Counted from the first letter of the stretch, positions 37,742-47,419 are shown. The stretch: DNA of 64,000 bases from Gemmatimonadota bacterium (GCA_029863525.1 JAOTVL010000001.1:24113-88112); one strand, 5' to 3'. Numbers and translations: made by a program. The notes: generated from the sequence alone by a model not told the origin.

Positions 37742-37901
37742 TCAGGGGTCATGACGAAGACAAACCACGCCTCCGGAGCCTGAAAAGGTAACGAGCTTCC
37801 TTGCCAAGGGTGTAACATCCAGACAACTTGCCGCCCGAGTGGAAGTGGGTCGCCGATTCCGACTTCCGAACCCGACACGCACCGCGCTGCGCCGCCGCTC
37901 G

Positions 37902-38396
37902 ATGCCCACTGACACCGCCGAATCACCGCGCACGTCGGTCCTCTTCGTGTGCCTCGGCAACATCTGCCGTTCCCCGCTGGCCGAAGCGATCTTCCAGCAG
38001 CTCGTGGTCGAGGCGGGGCTCGAGGAGAAGTTCGACATCGAGTCCGCGGGTACCGGCGCGTGGCACGTGGGCGAACGCCCCGACGCGCGTGCCGAAATGG
38101 TCGCGAACCAACACGGCGTACAGCTGCTCAGCCGTGCTCGCCAGCTCACCGACCAAGACCTCGAGCATTTCGACTTCGTGATCGCGATGGATCGCGAGAA
38201 CCTTCGCGGCATCGAGCGCATGGCCGACGCAATCGGCTCGGACGCGGAGGTTCGTCTCCTCAGGGATTTCGATTCCGAGGGAGCGGGAGACGATGTGCCC
38301 GACCCGTACTATGGCGGGGCGAGCGGCTTCGAGAGCGTCTACGACATGATCCACCGCTCCTGCAAGGGCCTCCTGGATCGACTGAAGTCGGTCTGA
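37902..38396 (+). CDS. Low-molecular-weight protein-tyrosine phosphatase
   Basis: VLFVCLGNICRSPLAEAIF active-site loop; DVPDPYYGG. Confidence 0.93.
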   Translation: MPTDTAESPRTSVLFVCLGNICRSPLAEAIFQQLVVEAGLEEKFDIESAGTGAWHVGERPDARAEMVANQHGVQLLSRARQLTDQDLEHFDFVIAMDRENLRGIERMADAIGSDAEVRLLRDFDSEGAGDDVPDPYYGGASGFESVYDMIHRSCKGLLDRLKSV

Positions 38397-39316
38397 TGCG
38401 CCTCCCGGCTTCGCTCCGGAAGCCTCTCGGCATCGCCATTCGAGGGATTGCCGGAACGCCTGACGCGAGCATCGACTCGATCCGGGCCGTCTCGGGCGGT
38501 TGTATCAACAATGGTGCACGACTCGAGTCCGGGGGCAGGTCCTATTTCCTCAAATGGAACGCGGCCGCTCCCACCGGGATGTTCGTCGCCGAGGCGGATG
38601 GGCTCACACACCTGCGGCGGGCGGCATCGGAGGCCGGAGGAGATCGTGGCCCGCGAGTTCCACGGCCTCTCGCGCTCAGCGAAGACGGGGACGGGCCGTC
38701 CTGGCTCCTCATGGAGTGGCTCGAGCCGACGTCACCGGAAGCGGACTCCGACGCACGCCTCGGTCGAGCGCTCGCGTTGCTCCACGACGCGGAGGCGGGC
38801 GACGACTTCGGCTGGCCGGAGTCGAACTGGATCGGGTCGCTACCCCAGCGAAACGCGCTCACCGATTCGTGGGGGGCGTTCTGGTGCGAACAGCGACTCC
38901 TCCCCCAACTCGACGCGGCCCGCGCGCGCGGTTTCCTGGCGGGGCGCACCCTGGACGAGGTGATCGACCGAACCCCGACCGCTCTGGAAGGCATCGGTCC
39001 GCCGTCGCTGCTCCATGGCGATCTCTGGAGCGGCAACACGTTCGTGACCGAAGGAGGAAGGCCCGCACTCGTCGATCCGGCGGTGTACCGCGGCCACGCG
39101 GAGGTCGACCTTGCGATGACAGAGCTCTTCGGGGGGTTCGGCCCCGACCTCTACGAGGCCTACGGAGAGCTTCGGCCGATTGGACGGGGGTACCGGGCAT
39201 ACCGCCGAGACCTGTATCAGTTGTACTACCTGCTCGTGCACGTGAACCTCTTCGGCGGCGCCTATGTGCCCGGCACCGAAGCGGCGGCCGCCAGGGTCCT
39301 GGCCGCGCTGGGGTAG
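38396..39316 (+). CDS. Fructosamine/ketosamine-3-kinase family protein
   Basis: SGGCINNGARLESGGRSYFLKWN, LLHGDLWSGNTFV, LVDPAVYRGHAEVDLAMTELFGGF. TGATG overlap with the LMW-PTP gene. Confidence 0.92.
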   Translation: MRLPASLRKPLGIAIRGIAGTPDASIDSIRAVSGGCINNGARLESGGRSYFLKWNAAAPTGMFVAEADGLTHLRRAASEAGGDRGPRVPRPLALSEDGDGPSWLLMEWLEPTSPEADSDARLGRALALLHDAEAGDDFGWPESNWIGSLPQRNALTDSWGAFWCEQRLLPQLDAARARGFLAGRTLDEVIDRTPTALEGIGPPSLLHGDLWSGNTFVTEGGRPALVDPAVYRGHAEVDLAMTELFGGFGPDLYEAYGELRPIGRGYRAYRRDLYQLYYLLVHVNLFGGAYVPGTEAAAARVLAALG

Positions 39317-39328
39317 GTCGGGTCGACG

Positions 39329-40528
39329 TCAGCCGGTGACGCCGACGCCCACCATCGTCGCAATGCGGCGAAACGCGTCTTCGAGGATCTCGTCGGACGT
39401 CGCGAAGCTCAGGCGAACCCACGCATCGTCGCCGAAGGCTCCACCGGGTACGAGTGCGACTCCTTGTTCGCGCAAGAGCTTCGAGCACCACTCGGTCGCC
39501 GAGTCGACTCCGTCACCATGAAGACCATCGACCCGGAAGTAGAGGTAGAACGCGCCGGCAGGCTCCACGAACGGAACATCGGGTAGCAGCTCTCTCATCC
39601 GGCTGCATACGAGATCGCGCCTACGTCGGAACGCCTCTCCCATCGCGGCTTGGTCTCGCGCTGCAGCGGCCACATCCGAAAATGCGGCGAGTGCCGCCAC
39701 CTGAGACGGCGTCGCCGCGTTCGACGTGATCTGGCTCTGCAGCGCAGTGAGCTTCTTCGAGATCTCGGGATCCGCGTATGAAAATCCGATCCGCCATCCG
39801 GTCATGGCGAAGCCCTTCGACGCTCCGTCGACCAACACGCTGGGGCCGAGCCCGGATTCGGGAAGGCTCAGAATCCCCGGAGCCGGGGACGACGAATCGT
39901 GGTGGATGTCGCGATAGATCTCATCGCTGAGGAGCCACACGTCATGGTCCTTGCACCAGGCAGCGATCTCGCCCAGCTCGTCGAGCGTGTAGACCGCACC
40001 GGTCGGGTTGCAGGGCGTGTTGAGCACCAGGCCGCGCGTGGCACCGGTCGCGGCCCGATCCAGCTGGGCCGCGGTCACTTTGAAGCCGTTCGCCTCGTCA
40101 CCGAAGACCTCCACTGGACGAGCTCGGGCGAGCTCGACGAGCGTGGGATACGTGGTCCAGTACGGCGCCGCGATCAACACTTCGTCACCCGGCCCGAACA
40201 GCGTGAAGATCGCGTTGAACAGCGCCTGTTTGGCGCCCGCGGTCACCACCACCCCTTCAGCGCTCGCCTGGTGCTCCCCGCGTTCGCTCAAGCGTGCCGC
40301 GATCGCGGCACGAAGCTCCGGGATGCCCGCGGGCGGCGTGTACCGCGTCCGACCAGCCTGGATGCCCTCCACCGCCGCATCGGCGATGAACACGGGCGTG
40401 TCGAAGTCCGGCTCGCCCGCGCTCAGATTGAGGATGTCTCGACCTTCGGCCGCGAGCTTCTTTGCGAGGGTGCTCACCGCAATCGTGGCCGACGGCTGGA
40501 GCTTTTCGATGTTGGCGCTGAACCGCAT
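39329..40528 (-). CDS. Pyridoxal-phosphate aminotransferase class I (aspartate-aminotransferase-like)
   Basis: ILNLSAGEPDFDTP, NTPCNPTGAVY, VDGASKGFAMTGWRIGF (Schiff-base Lys). Confidence 0.93.
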   Translation of the reverse strand: MRFSANIEKLQPSATIAVSTLAKKLAAEGRDILNLSAGEPDFDTPVFIADAAVEGIQAGRTRYTPPAGIPELRAAIAARLSERGEHQASAEGVVVTAGAKQALFNAIFTLFGPGDEVLIAAPYWTTYPTLVELARARPVEVFGDEANGFKVTAAQLDRAATGATRGLVLNTPCNPTGAVYTLDELGEIAAWCKDHDVWLLSDEIYRDIHHDSSSPAPGILSLPESGLGPSVLVDGASKGFAMTGWRIGFSYADPEISKKLTALQSQITSNAATPSQVAALAAFSDVAAAARDQAAMGEAFRRRRDLVCSRMRELLPDVPFVEPAGAFYLYFRVDGLHGDGVDSATEWCSKLLREQGVALVPGGAFGDDAWVRLSFATSDEILEDAFRRIATMVGVGVTG

Positions 40529-40627
40529 TGGGGATCCCGGACGAGGGCTGACGGAGGAGGAATATGGTGGGAGCCGGGACTCGGAGAAAGTTCTCCAACC
40601 CGCCCACGTAGCGGCTAGCTTCCAACC

Positions 40628-41194
40628 ATGGCTCCGTCGCGACCGACCGTCTTCTTCGACTTCATCGACCCGCTCTCCTACCTCCTTTCGCTCGAGATCG
40701 AGCAATCGGGGACCCCAGGCGTCGACTGGCTGCCGCTCGAACTCCGTCCTCCTCCCACACCCCTGATCGACATCGACGACCCCTCGCTCGCAGACCGTTG
40801 GCGCGACGCCCGAGCCATCGCGGCGGACCTGGGCGTCGAGCTCTCGCCGCCGCGGCTCGTGCCGTGGACCCGTAAGGCCCACGAGCTCGTTCTCTTCTCC
40901 TCGGAACACGACCGAGGCGACGCGCTCCGGCGACGGCTCTTCGACGCATACATGCTGGAAGGACGCGACATCGGCCGAGTGGATGTCCTGATCGAAGCGG
41001 CCACCGGCCTGGATTTACCGCGAACCGAGACGAAGGCCGTGCTCGATGTCGACCGATACGAAGCCGAGGTGGCATCGATTCGGGACGCGGCGCTGGGCAA
41101 CGACGTGATCGACCCCCCGACGATTCTGTCGGGCACCCTAAGACTCGAGGGCTTCCACAACCGTCAGATGCTCGGCACCTTACTCGGCACCTGA
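40628..41194 (+). CDS. DsbA/HCCA-isomerase-type thioredoxin-fold oxidoreductase
   Basis: TVFFDFIDPLSYLLSLEIEQ...ARAIAADLGVELSPP...RKAHELVLFSSEHDRGDALRRRLFDAYMLEGRDIG. Confidence 0.78.
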   Translation: MAPSRPTVFFDFIDPLSYLLSLEIEQSGTPGVDWLPLELRPPPTPLIDIDDPSLADRWRDARAIAADLGVELSPPRLVPWTRKAHELVLFSSEHDRGDALRRRLFDAYMLEGRDIGRVDVLIEAATGLDLPRTETKAVLDVDRYEAEVASIRDAALGNDVIDPPTILSGTLRLEGFHNRQMLGTLLGT

Positions 41195-41231
41195 CCAACA
41201 TCGAAGTGCGACCCGAACCGCTAACGCACAC

Positions 41232-41546
41232 ATGGCCGGCTACCGACGAAAGACCGCGTTCCCACCCAAGAGGGTGCTCGAGACCGCCGACGTGTTCCTA
41301 CCTGACATGGTCGGTCTGACTCGAGCCAACGCATCCGGGCACGCGGCGACGTACAACGGAGCGGAAGGGACGGTCACGATCTCGGCTCACCGTCATGGGC
41401 CGTATACGGAGGTCGTAGCGACCACCGACCGGCTCCGTACTTCGCGGCTCGACTACGAGGTACAACGTCTCCTCAACAGGCTACCGTACGAACCGGGAGA
41501 CGAAGGCGGACCGGGCTCGGGCGAGCCCAAGCTGGACGGCCCCTGA
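41232..41546 (+). CDS. Uncharacterised protein (104 aa)
   Basis: Intact ORF ending 1 nt before the start of the next gene. Confidence 0.6.
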   Translation: MAGYRRKTAFPPKRVLETADVFLPDMVGLTRANASGHAATYNGAEGTVTISAHRHGPYTEVVATTDRLRTSRLDYEVQRLLNRLPYEPGDEGGPGSGEPKLDGP

Positions 41547-41547
41547 C

Positions 41548-43080
41548 GTGAACTCATTCGAAGATCTGGGCATCGCCCCGGAGTTGGTCGAGGCCTTGGC
41601 GGCCGAAGGCATCGAGTCTCCGACTCCCTTGCAGGAATCGGCGATCCCGATGCTTCGGAAGGGTAACAACCTGGTGTTGGAGGCCGGACCTGGAAGCGGT
41701 TTGCTGGTCTCTTGGGCGACCGGCCTGCTCGACCATATCGAGCCTTCGGGAGCGGGCCGCATTCTCGTCGTCTGCGCATCCACCGAGGTCGCCGACCGAC
41801 TCGCGGGAGCGCTCGCCCCGGTCGCCGCGGCGACGGGGCATTCAGTCGCCGCGCTGGACTCGTCGTGGGCACTCCCCGAGCGGGCGGACGTCCTCTTCGG
41901 CGGCGCAGTCGAAGTGATCGGGGCGCTGCGAGCGGGCAGCGTCTCTGCCGACGCAATTGCCGCGGTCGTTTTCGACCAGGCGCAGCACTTCGAAGGACCG
42001 GATGCGCTCGGCGTCGTGGAGCAGGTCCTGGACTACGTTCCGGACGAGGCTCAGCGCGTATTGAGCGCCCTCCCCATGACACCCGCGGTCACGAGCCTGG
42101 TGGAGCGTTTGTTCAAGCGTACGATGACCCTGCCGGCACCGGCGGTCGACGTCGCCAAGCGGGGCGAGGTTCGCTTTCGCATCGCCCCCGAGCCCCGCGA
42201 GGACGCGGCACTGCGCGTCGTGGACGAGCTCTTGGCCGGCGGGGCGAGACACGCGTTGGTGTACTGCCGAAGTGCCGATCGCGCGGCGGACGTCGGTGAC
42301 CACCTCACCCTGCACGGGTTCACGGCAGGCGCACCGGGAGACGCGTCCGTCCCTGTGTGGCTCGGCATCGACGCGCTCGAGGCACGGGCTGCGTCCAAGG
42401 GCACCGAAGGGCTGGTCGTAGTGAGCTGTGATGTGCCGACCGACCCGGATATGCTCGATCGGCGGCATTCGATCGGTGAGGACAACGTCGTCATCGTCCT
42501 CCCGCGCGAGGTCGCCCACCTGAGAGCGCTGGGGCGGCGGACCGGATACCAGACGGTTCCGTTTCCACCTCCGCCCCGCCGCAACACCGAGGTCGATGAA
42601 CTCCGCTCGACGATCGAGAACGCGATCGAGGTGCTCGACACCGGTCCCTACCTCCTCGCGCTCGAGCCGCTGTTCGAGCGCTACGATCCGAGCGAAGTCG
42701 CCGCAGCCGTCGTCGCTCTGATGCGCAGCCGCCCGCCCGATGCGGTGTCCGACTCGACCTCCGCCAGCCAGAGCCCCCCCGCGCCCCGAACGGCGGCGGC
42801 CCGGGCCGCTTCGGTTCCCGCGTGGTCGAAGCTCTTCCTGAGCGTCGGCGAGCGGGATGGATTGCGCGTCGGTGACCTTCTCGGGGCGATCACGGGTGAG
42901 GCGGGGGTCCCCGGAGAGTCGGTGGGGAAGATCGACATCCACGAGAGTCATTCTCTCGTGGAGGTGCACGAGCCCGTCGCCCGTCAGGTCATTCAGGCCA
43001 TCAACGGAACGACGATCAAGGGTCGCTCGGTGCGGGTCGATTTCGATCGACCGCGCGCCACGAGTAAGCCGCGGCGCTGA
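41548..43080 (+). CDS. Degenerate DEAD-box-like protein with C-terminal DbpA RNA-binding domain
   Basis: Q-motif region FEDLGIAPELVEALAAEGIESPTPLQESAIP; motif I EAGPGSGLL; motif II VFDQAQ; C-term KLFLSVGERDGLRVGDLLGAITGEAGVPGESVGKIDIHESHSLVEVHEPVARQVIQAINGTTIKGRSVRVDFDRP. Confidence 0.85.
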   Translation: MNSFEDLGIAPELVEALAAEGIESPTPLQESAIPMLRKGNNLVLEAGPGSGLLVSWATGLLDHIEPSGAGRILVVCASTEVADRLAGALAPVAAATGHSVAALDSSWALPERADVLFGGAVEVIGALRAGSVSADAIAAVVFDQAQHFEGPDALGVVEQVLDYVPDEAQRVLSALPMTPAVTSLVERLFKRTMTLPAPAVDVAKRGEVRFRIAPEPREDAALRVVDELLAGGARHALVYCRSADRAADVGDHLTLHGFTAGAPGDASVPVWLGIDALEARAASKGTEGLVVVSCDVPTDPDMLDRRHSIGEDNVVIVLPREVAHLRALGRRTGYQTVPFPPPPRRNTEVDELRSTIENAIEVLDTGPYLLALEPLFERYDPSEVAAAVVALMRSRPPDAVSDSTSASQSPPAPRTAAARAASVPAWSKLFLSVGERDGLRVGDLLGAITGEAGVPGESVGKIDIHESHSLVEVHEPVARQVIQAINGTTIKGRSVRVDFDRPRATSKPRR

Positions 43081-43087
43081 CTCGAGG

Positions 43088-43321
43088 TCAGCCGACCTCG
43101 ACCTCTACCTCTTCCACCTCGCGTCTCGACTTCTTGAAAATCGAGTAGAGGAAGAAGACCACCGCGGCGATGAGGGCGAACTTGACCGTCATCGCGAGCA
43201 GCCCGAACACGAGCCCGAGCATCGGGAACAGGATCGTGGCGAGGAGCTTGAAGAGCACCACGCTCGACACCCCCAGAACCGCGAACTTGGCGAAGGACTT
43301 CATGGAACCTCCGATCTTCAT
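43088..43321 (-). CDS. Small membrane protein (77 aa)
   Basis: Two hydrophobic segments then KKSRREVEEVEVEVG. Confidence 0.6.
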   Translation of the reverse strand: MKIGGSMKSFAKFAVLGVSSVVLFKLLATILFPMLGLVFGLLAMTVKFALIAAVVFFLYSIFKKSRREVEEVEVEVG

Positions 43322-43388
43322 CGTCAGGGGCCCCTCGAGGCCCGACCGGCGTAGCTCCCTACGGAGCGGCCGAGGCCGGGGTTTCGAC

Positions 43389-43604
43389 CTACTTGTAGCG
43401 GTACGTGACTCGTCCGCGGGACAAGTCGTACGGCGACATCTCCACCTTGACCCGATCGCCCTCGAGCACCCGGATGTAGTTCTGCCGCATCTTGCCGGAG
43501 AGGTACGCCAGGACCTCGTGGTCGTTCTCCAGCTTGACCCGAAACGTCGCGTTGGGAAGGACCTCGGTCACGGTCCCTTCGATCTCGATTGCGTCTTTCG
43601 CCAC
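43389..43604 (-). CDS. infA: Translation initiation factor IF-1
   Basis: [74 protein letters not shown] start at 43604. Confidence 0.96.
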   Translation of the reverse strand: MAKDAIEIEGTVTEVLPNATFRVKLENDHEVLAYLSGKMRQNYIRVLEGDRVKVEMSPYDLSRGRVTYRYK

Positions 43605-43780
43605 TCTACACTTCCGTTGAAATACTGGAGCGCTCATCCGCGCTCCTGGGGGCGCGATCCGTGTCGTATTGCACGAATTCGCAGCCGCGTACCTTAAAGC
43701 CGCGCTCATCCACTAGCAACGACCCTCCTCCCGATCGCACCCGTGTTGGGGTCGCCCCCACACGGCCACGGGCTCCGTGT

Positions 43781-46183
43781 TTACATCCGGAAGAGGTAGC
43801 TCAGCTTCATGAACAGGCCGTCGCGCGTGGGGCGCACGTTCTCGAATCCGAAGGCGGACGCGTCCTCCATCTCTCTCGTGTACCCGAGGTAGAAGACGGT
43901 CCCGGGGGAGGGTTCGTACCCCACCAGCCCTTCGATCCGGAAGTCGTTGCTGACCGACCCGGCCCGAGCCGAACAATCGGAATCCTGACACAGATAGAGC
44001 GGACGACCCGTCACGGGGTCCATCAGCGCCGCACTCTCCTGGTGCCCGTACTCGAAGATCGTACGCAGGAAGAGCGCTCGGGAGAACTGATACTGTGCCC
44101 GAATCCGAGGAATGACCGCGGTAGAGTGCTCAGCACCATCCCGCGCCCGTTCGAGTCGGCTGAAATTGACGCTGACCTCCGCCCTCAACGGACGGATCGG
44201 GTACAGATTGAGGCGGACCTCACCGGAGCGGGACTTGGCCGGCTCGACCGCCACACCGACTCGACGATCGAAGATGGGCGTGTCGTTGAAGCTGAGTCGG
44301 ACGTTTCCGCGCACGCGCTCCCAGTTGTTGAACCACAGCCCGACGCTCATCCCCGTGAGGCCATTGAAGAGGCTCTGATCCGGCAGGAACGGAGAGAAGG
44401 AGCCGTCCGGCTGTTCCACGAACAGAGTCGCGTACTGCTCGGGGCGATACTCGAACATCGTCCGCTGGACGTTGGCCCAGACCGTGATGTTGTTCTTGAA
44501 GCTGACCCGGTTGCTCAGCTGGATCTCGCTCTCTTCGAGCCCCTGCCCGTCCCAGAACGCGTCGTGGTCCCAGTAGCCCTTCACCTCGAGCGACGGATTC
44601 ACGCTCTCGAGGAAGGAGCCGCGCGTGCCGAACCAGTTGTAGGCGGCGCGGGAATTGAATTGCGTGTCGCCGATGCGCTGGAAGAAGCCGCTTCCCGCGT
44701 CGAAGCCCGCCTGGCTGTCTTCCAATTCGGCGTTGATCGAGAAGGCCCGGCCGGCGCGCTCGAATCGGAACGCGCCCATGCGACCCTCGGTTCGACCGGC
44801 CAAGAGCGCGTTGTTGGTGAAGCTCTGCGCGCCCATCAGTGTGAAGGTATAGCGGCCGGCCAGTTGAATCCGAGCGTCCGCTCCGGCGACCCGGTTGAAG
44901 TCGTTGGCGTCGACCGTCCGATCAGTGTAGACGGCCCCGAGCGTCGACGAGGCACCGACGTCCTGGCGGAGGCGTACGAGGTTCACGTAGGTGTTGGCAT
45001 CCGCGTCGAAGCCTTCGTCGATGGCGCCGAGATAGCCGACGTTCAACGATCCGACCTTCCCGGTGAGCTTACCGCCCGCGATCGGGTTGGCGATGGTCCG
45101 GGTGTATACGAGCTGCTTCGGCATGCCGAAGATCTCGGTACCCTCGAGGAAGAAGGGGCGTTGCTCGGGGAAGAAGAGCGAGAACCGCTCGTTGACCTGG
45201 ACCTGGCCGGCGTCGGCTTCTACCTGGCTGAAGTCTGGATTGATCGTCGCGTCGAGCTTGAGATTCGAGGTAATTCCATACGCGGCGTTGATCCCGAACT
45301 CACCGGTCGGATCGAGGTGCCCGAACTGGCCGAACTCGTCGATCTCTCCGTTCCACGCGCCCGTGGCCACCGGATTGATCTCGAGGGAGAGCCCCATGTC
45401 CAGGTTTCGCAGGGCGTTGAGCTTGCCGGCCTGGGTGAGCCTGTTCGCCACGTTGGCCGTGATCGGAGCCCATGAGCTTTCGAAGCCGTTCCGCTGGATC
45501 TTCCGTTCGATCTGGAGTCCCCATGACTGGTCTTCCACATCGGGAAAGCGAAGGCTCTTGAAGGGAATCCGGATCTCGGCCTCGTATCCCCAGTCGGTGA
45601 TGTGCGCCTCGGAAGACCAGAGGAAGTCGGGGCTATCGTCGATGGGAGAGAACATCCCTCGGCCCCGTCGGCCCGTTCCACCGCCCGACTCGTTCCACAA
45701 TCCGTCGTGCTGGACCCCGAGAGGGTTCACCGTGAAGACGTACGCGCGACGCTGATCGTCGTACGTGTCGAGGATGAAGCGAATGTAGTCGTCGGAGAAG
45801 CCGTACGAGTCCCGTTCGGACAGGGTGGCACGGATCTCTCCAGGTGCGTCGTCGTATGCCCGCACGGCGAAATACAGCGCGTCGTTGTCGACGAGCACGA
45901 GCACTTCGGTCTTCTGGGAAGCTTCGCTTCCCTCCACCGGATTGAACTGGGTGAAGCCGTCGAGCAGGGCGGCCTGCTCCCAGTGCAGCTCCACGATCCG
46001 ACCGTCCACGTCGATGTCGGCCGCGGTGACGAAGGGGGTCGTTACCTCGACGTTGCGCAGAGACCCCGTGTAGCGGGCGATCGATGTCGACCCGTCACCG
46101 ATCGGCTGGGACGGTGGCGGAGGGTCACCACCCGCGGCGATCATGCCGGCGGTAGCGACGACTTGAAAGAATGCGTGAATCAT
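43781..46183 (-). CDS. DUF5916-type outer-membrane protein with CBM9-like N-terminal domain
   Basis: VDGRIVELHWEQAALLDGFTQFNPVEGSEASQKTEVLVLVDNDALYFAVRAYDDAP; NPDFSQVEADAGQVQVNERFSLFFPEQRPFFLEGTEIF. Confidence 0.88.
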   Translation of the reverse strand: MIHAFFQVVATAGMIAAGGDPPPPSQPIGDGSTSIARYTGSLRNVEVTTPFVTAADIDVDGRIVELHWEQAALLDGFTQFNPVEGSEASQKTEVLVLVDNDALYFAVRAYDDAPGEIRATLSERDSYGFSDDYIRFILDTYDDQRRAYVFTVNPLGVQHDGLWNESGGGTGRRGRGMFSPIDDSPDFLWSSEAHITDWGYEAEIRIPFKSLRFPDVEDQSWGLQIERKIQRNGFESSWAPITANVANRLTQAGKLNALRNLDMGLSLEINPVATGAWNGEIDEFGQFGHLDPTGEFGINAAYGITSNLKLDATINPDFSQVEADAGQVQVNERFSLFFPEQRPFFLEGTEIFGMPKQLVYTRTIANPIAGGKLTGKVGSLNVGYLGAIDEGFDADANTYVNLVRLRQDVGASSTLGAVYTDRTVDANDFNRVAGADARIQLAGRYTFTLMGAQSFTNNALLAGRTEGRMGAFRFERAGRAFSINAELEDSQAGFDAGSGFFQRIGDTQFNSRAAYNWFGTRGSFLESVNPSLEVKGYWDHDAFWDGQGLEESEIQLSNRVSFKNNITVWANVQRTMFEYRPEQYATLFVEQPDGSFSPFLPDQSLFNGLTGMSVGLWFNNWERVRGNVRLSFNDTPIFDRRVGVAVEPAKSRSGEVRLNLYPIRPLRAEVSVNFSRLERARDGAEHSTAVIPRIRAQYQFSRALFLRTIFEYGHQESAALMDPVTGRPLYLCQDSDCSARAGSVSNDFRIEGLVGYEPSPGTVFYLGYTREMEDASAFGFENVRPTRDGLFMKLSYLFRM

Positions 46184-46294
46184 GTATTTGGTGGACTGCT
46201 CTTAAGCGATTTTGGCCGCACGGCGCGCAAAGGGGGAGCGCCGGGCCTGCGTACCTGGCTGCAATCTAGAAGACACATTGTACACCCTCCCTGC

Positions 46295-46309
46295 TGAGAA
46301 TCAGTTTCA
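46295..46309. promoter_or_regulatory. Fur-box-like 7-1-7 imperfect inverted repeat TGAGAATCAGTTTCA
   Basis: Differs from TGAnAATnATTnTCA at one fixed position; in the divergent intergenic region abutting the start codon at 46310. Confidence 0.3.
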
Positions 46310-46540
46310 ATGTCAGACACAGACCGGTCGAATTCGGACCGATTCACCGACGCCGAGCGAAGGGCGCTCGAGCTTGCCCTTCGGGCCGGGGCGGCTTTGC
46401 ACTGCCCGCATTGCCACAACCCGCTCGACCGGCGATCGGTGCCACCGCGCTCCGACGTCTCGTACGTGCGAGATCGTGTGTGGGTGTCCTGTCCGACCTG
46501 TCGCCGGACCGTGGTACTCGACCGCAAACAGCCGCGATGA
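46310..46540 (+). CDS. Small zinc-ribbon protein (76 aa)
   Basis: LHCPHCHNPLDRR...WVSCPTCRRTVVL: two Cys pairs; ATGA overlap with nudC. Confidence 0.65.
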   Translation: MSDTDRSNSDRFTDAERRALELALRAGAALHCPHCHNPLDRRSVPPRSDVSYVRDRVWVSCPTCRRTVVLDRKQPR

Positions 46541-47319
46541 GCCGCGCGCTCGTGTTCTTCGGCTCACGACTGCTGCTTCGGACCGCCGACGCCGGACTCC
46601 GCCTCCCTACCGTTGACGAGCTCGCAGAGGCGCTAGGCCCCGAGCGCTTGGCCGAGCGTGAAGTGAAGATCGGCTTGAGGGCTCCGGTGGACGCCCCACG
46701 GATCTTCGACTTCGAAGATCGACACGAGCCGCCCGCGGGCTTTCGAGCCGACGGCCTGCGCGTGGCCTACCACGCTTTGGAGGAAGCCGACTTTCGCGCG
46801 GCGGGAACCGCGCGCCAGAAGCTCGAGTTCCTCCGAACGACTCGCTTCTGCTCGCGATGCGCCGCGTCGCTCGACACCTACGACGGGCACGAAGCCTTGG
46901 GGTGCCCCTCGTGCGGCCAGATGCACTTTCCGCGGGTGTCCCCGGCGGTGATCGTCCTGGTCCAGCGCGGTCGGGAAGCGCTCCTGGGTCGCTCCGCTCG
47001 ATTCCCTGAGGGTGTGTATTCGACGCTCGCAGGCTTCGTCGAACCGGGCGAGTCGCTCGAAGAATGCGCTCACCGCGAGATCTACGAGGAAGTCGGCGTG
47101 CGTGTCACCAACCTCCGGTACTTCGGGAGTCAGCCGCACCCGTTCCCTCACTCACTCATGGTGGGGTTCGTCGCCGACTGGGAGGAGGGCCACATCAGCA
47201 TCGACGACGATGAGATCGAGGATGCACGGTGGTTCGGGCCCGAGGCGCTACCGAATCTGCCGCATCCGATGTCGATCGCGCGAGCGCTCATCGAGGACTT
47301 CATACGGCGCGTCGGCTGA
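46537..47319 (+). CDS. nudC: NAD(+) diphosphatase (Nudix, NudC-type)
   Basis: Zinc ribbon CSRC...CPSC, Nudix box GFVEPGESLEECAHREIYEEVGV, SQPHPFPHSLMVGF (SQPWPFPxS motif). Confidence 0.92.
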   Translation: MSRALVFFGSRLLLRTADAGLRLPTVDELAEALGPERLAEREVKIGLRAPVDAPRIFDFEDRHEPPAGFRADGLRVAYHALEEADFRAAGTARQKLEFLRTTRFCSRCAASLDTYDGHEALGCPSCGQMHFPRVSPAVIVLVQRGREALLGRSARFPEGVYSTLAGFVEPGESLEECAHREIYEEVGVRVTNLRYFGSQPHPFPHSLMVGFVADWEEGHISIDDDEIEDARWFGPEALPNLPHPMSIARALIEDFIRRVG

Positions 47320-47419
47320 TCGCGTCGAACGGATCGACGCGCCCCCCGCGCGGTGCTATTGCCGAGGCCGACCCCATGCCCCGAGGTTGGGGCGATCCGA
47401 TTCCCCACTCCGTGACGTC

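Noticed and set aside
43589-45475. 628-aa plus-strand ORF
   Set aside because: Antisense shadow of the DUF5916 outer-membrane gene with no recognisable domain.
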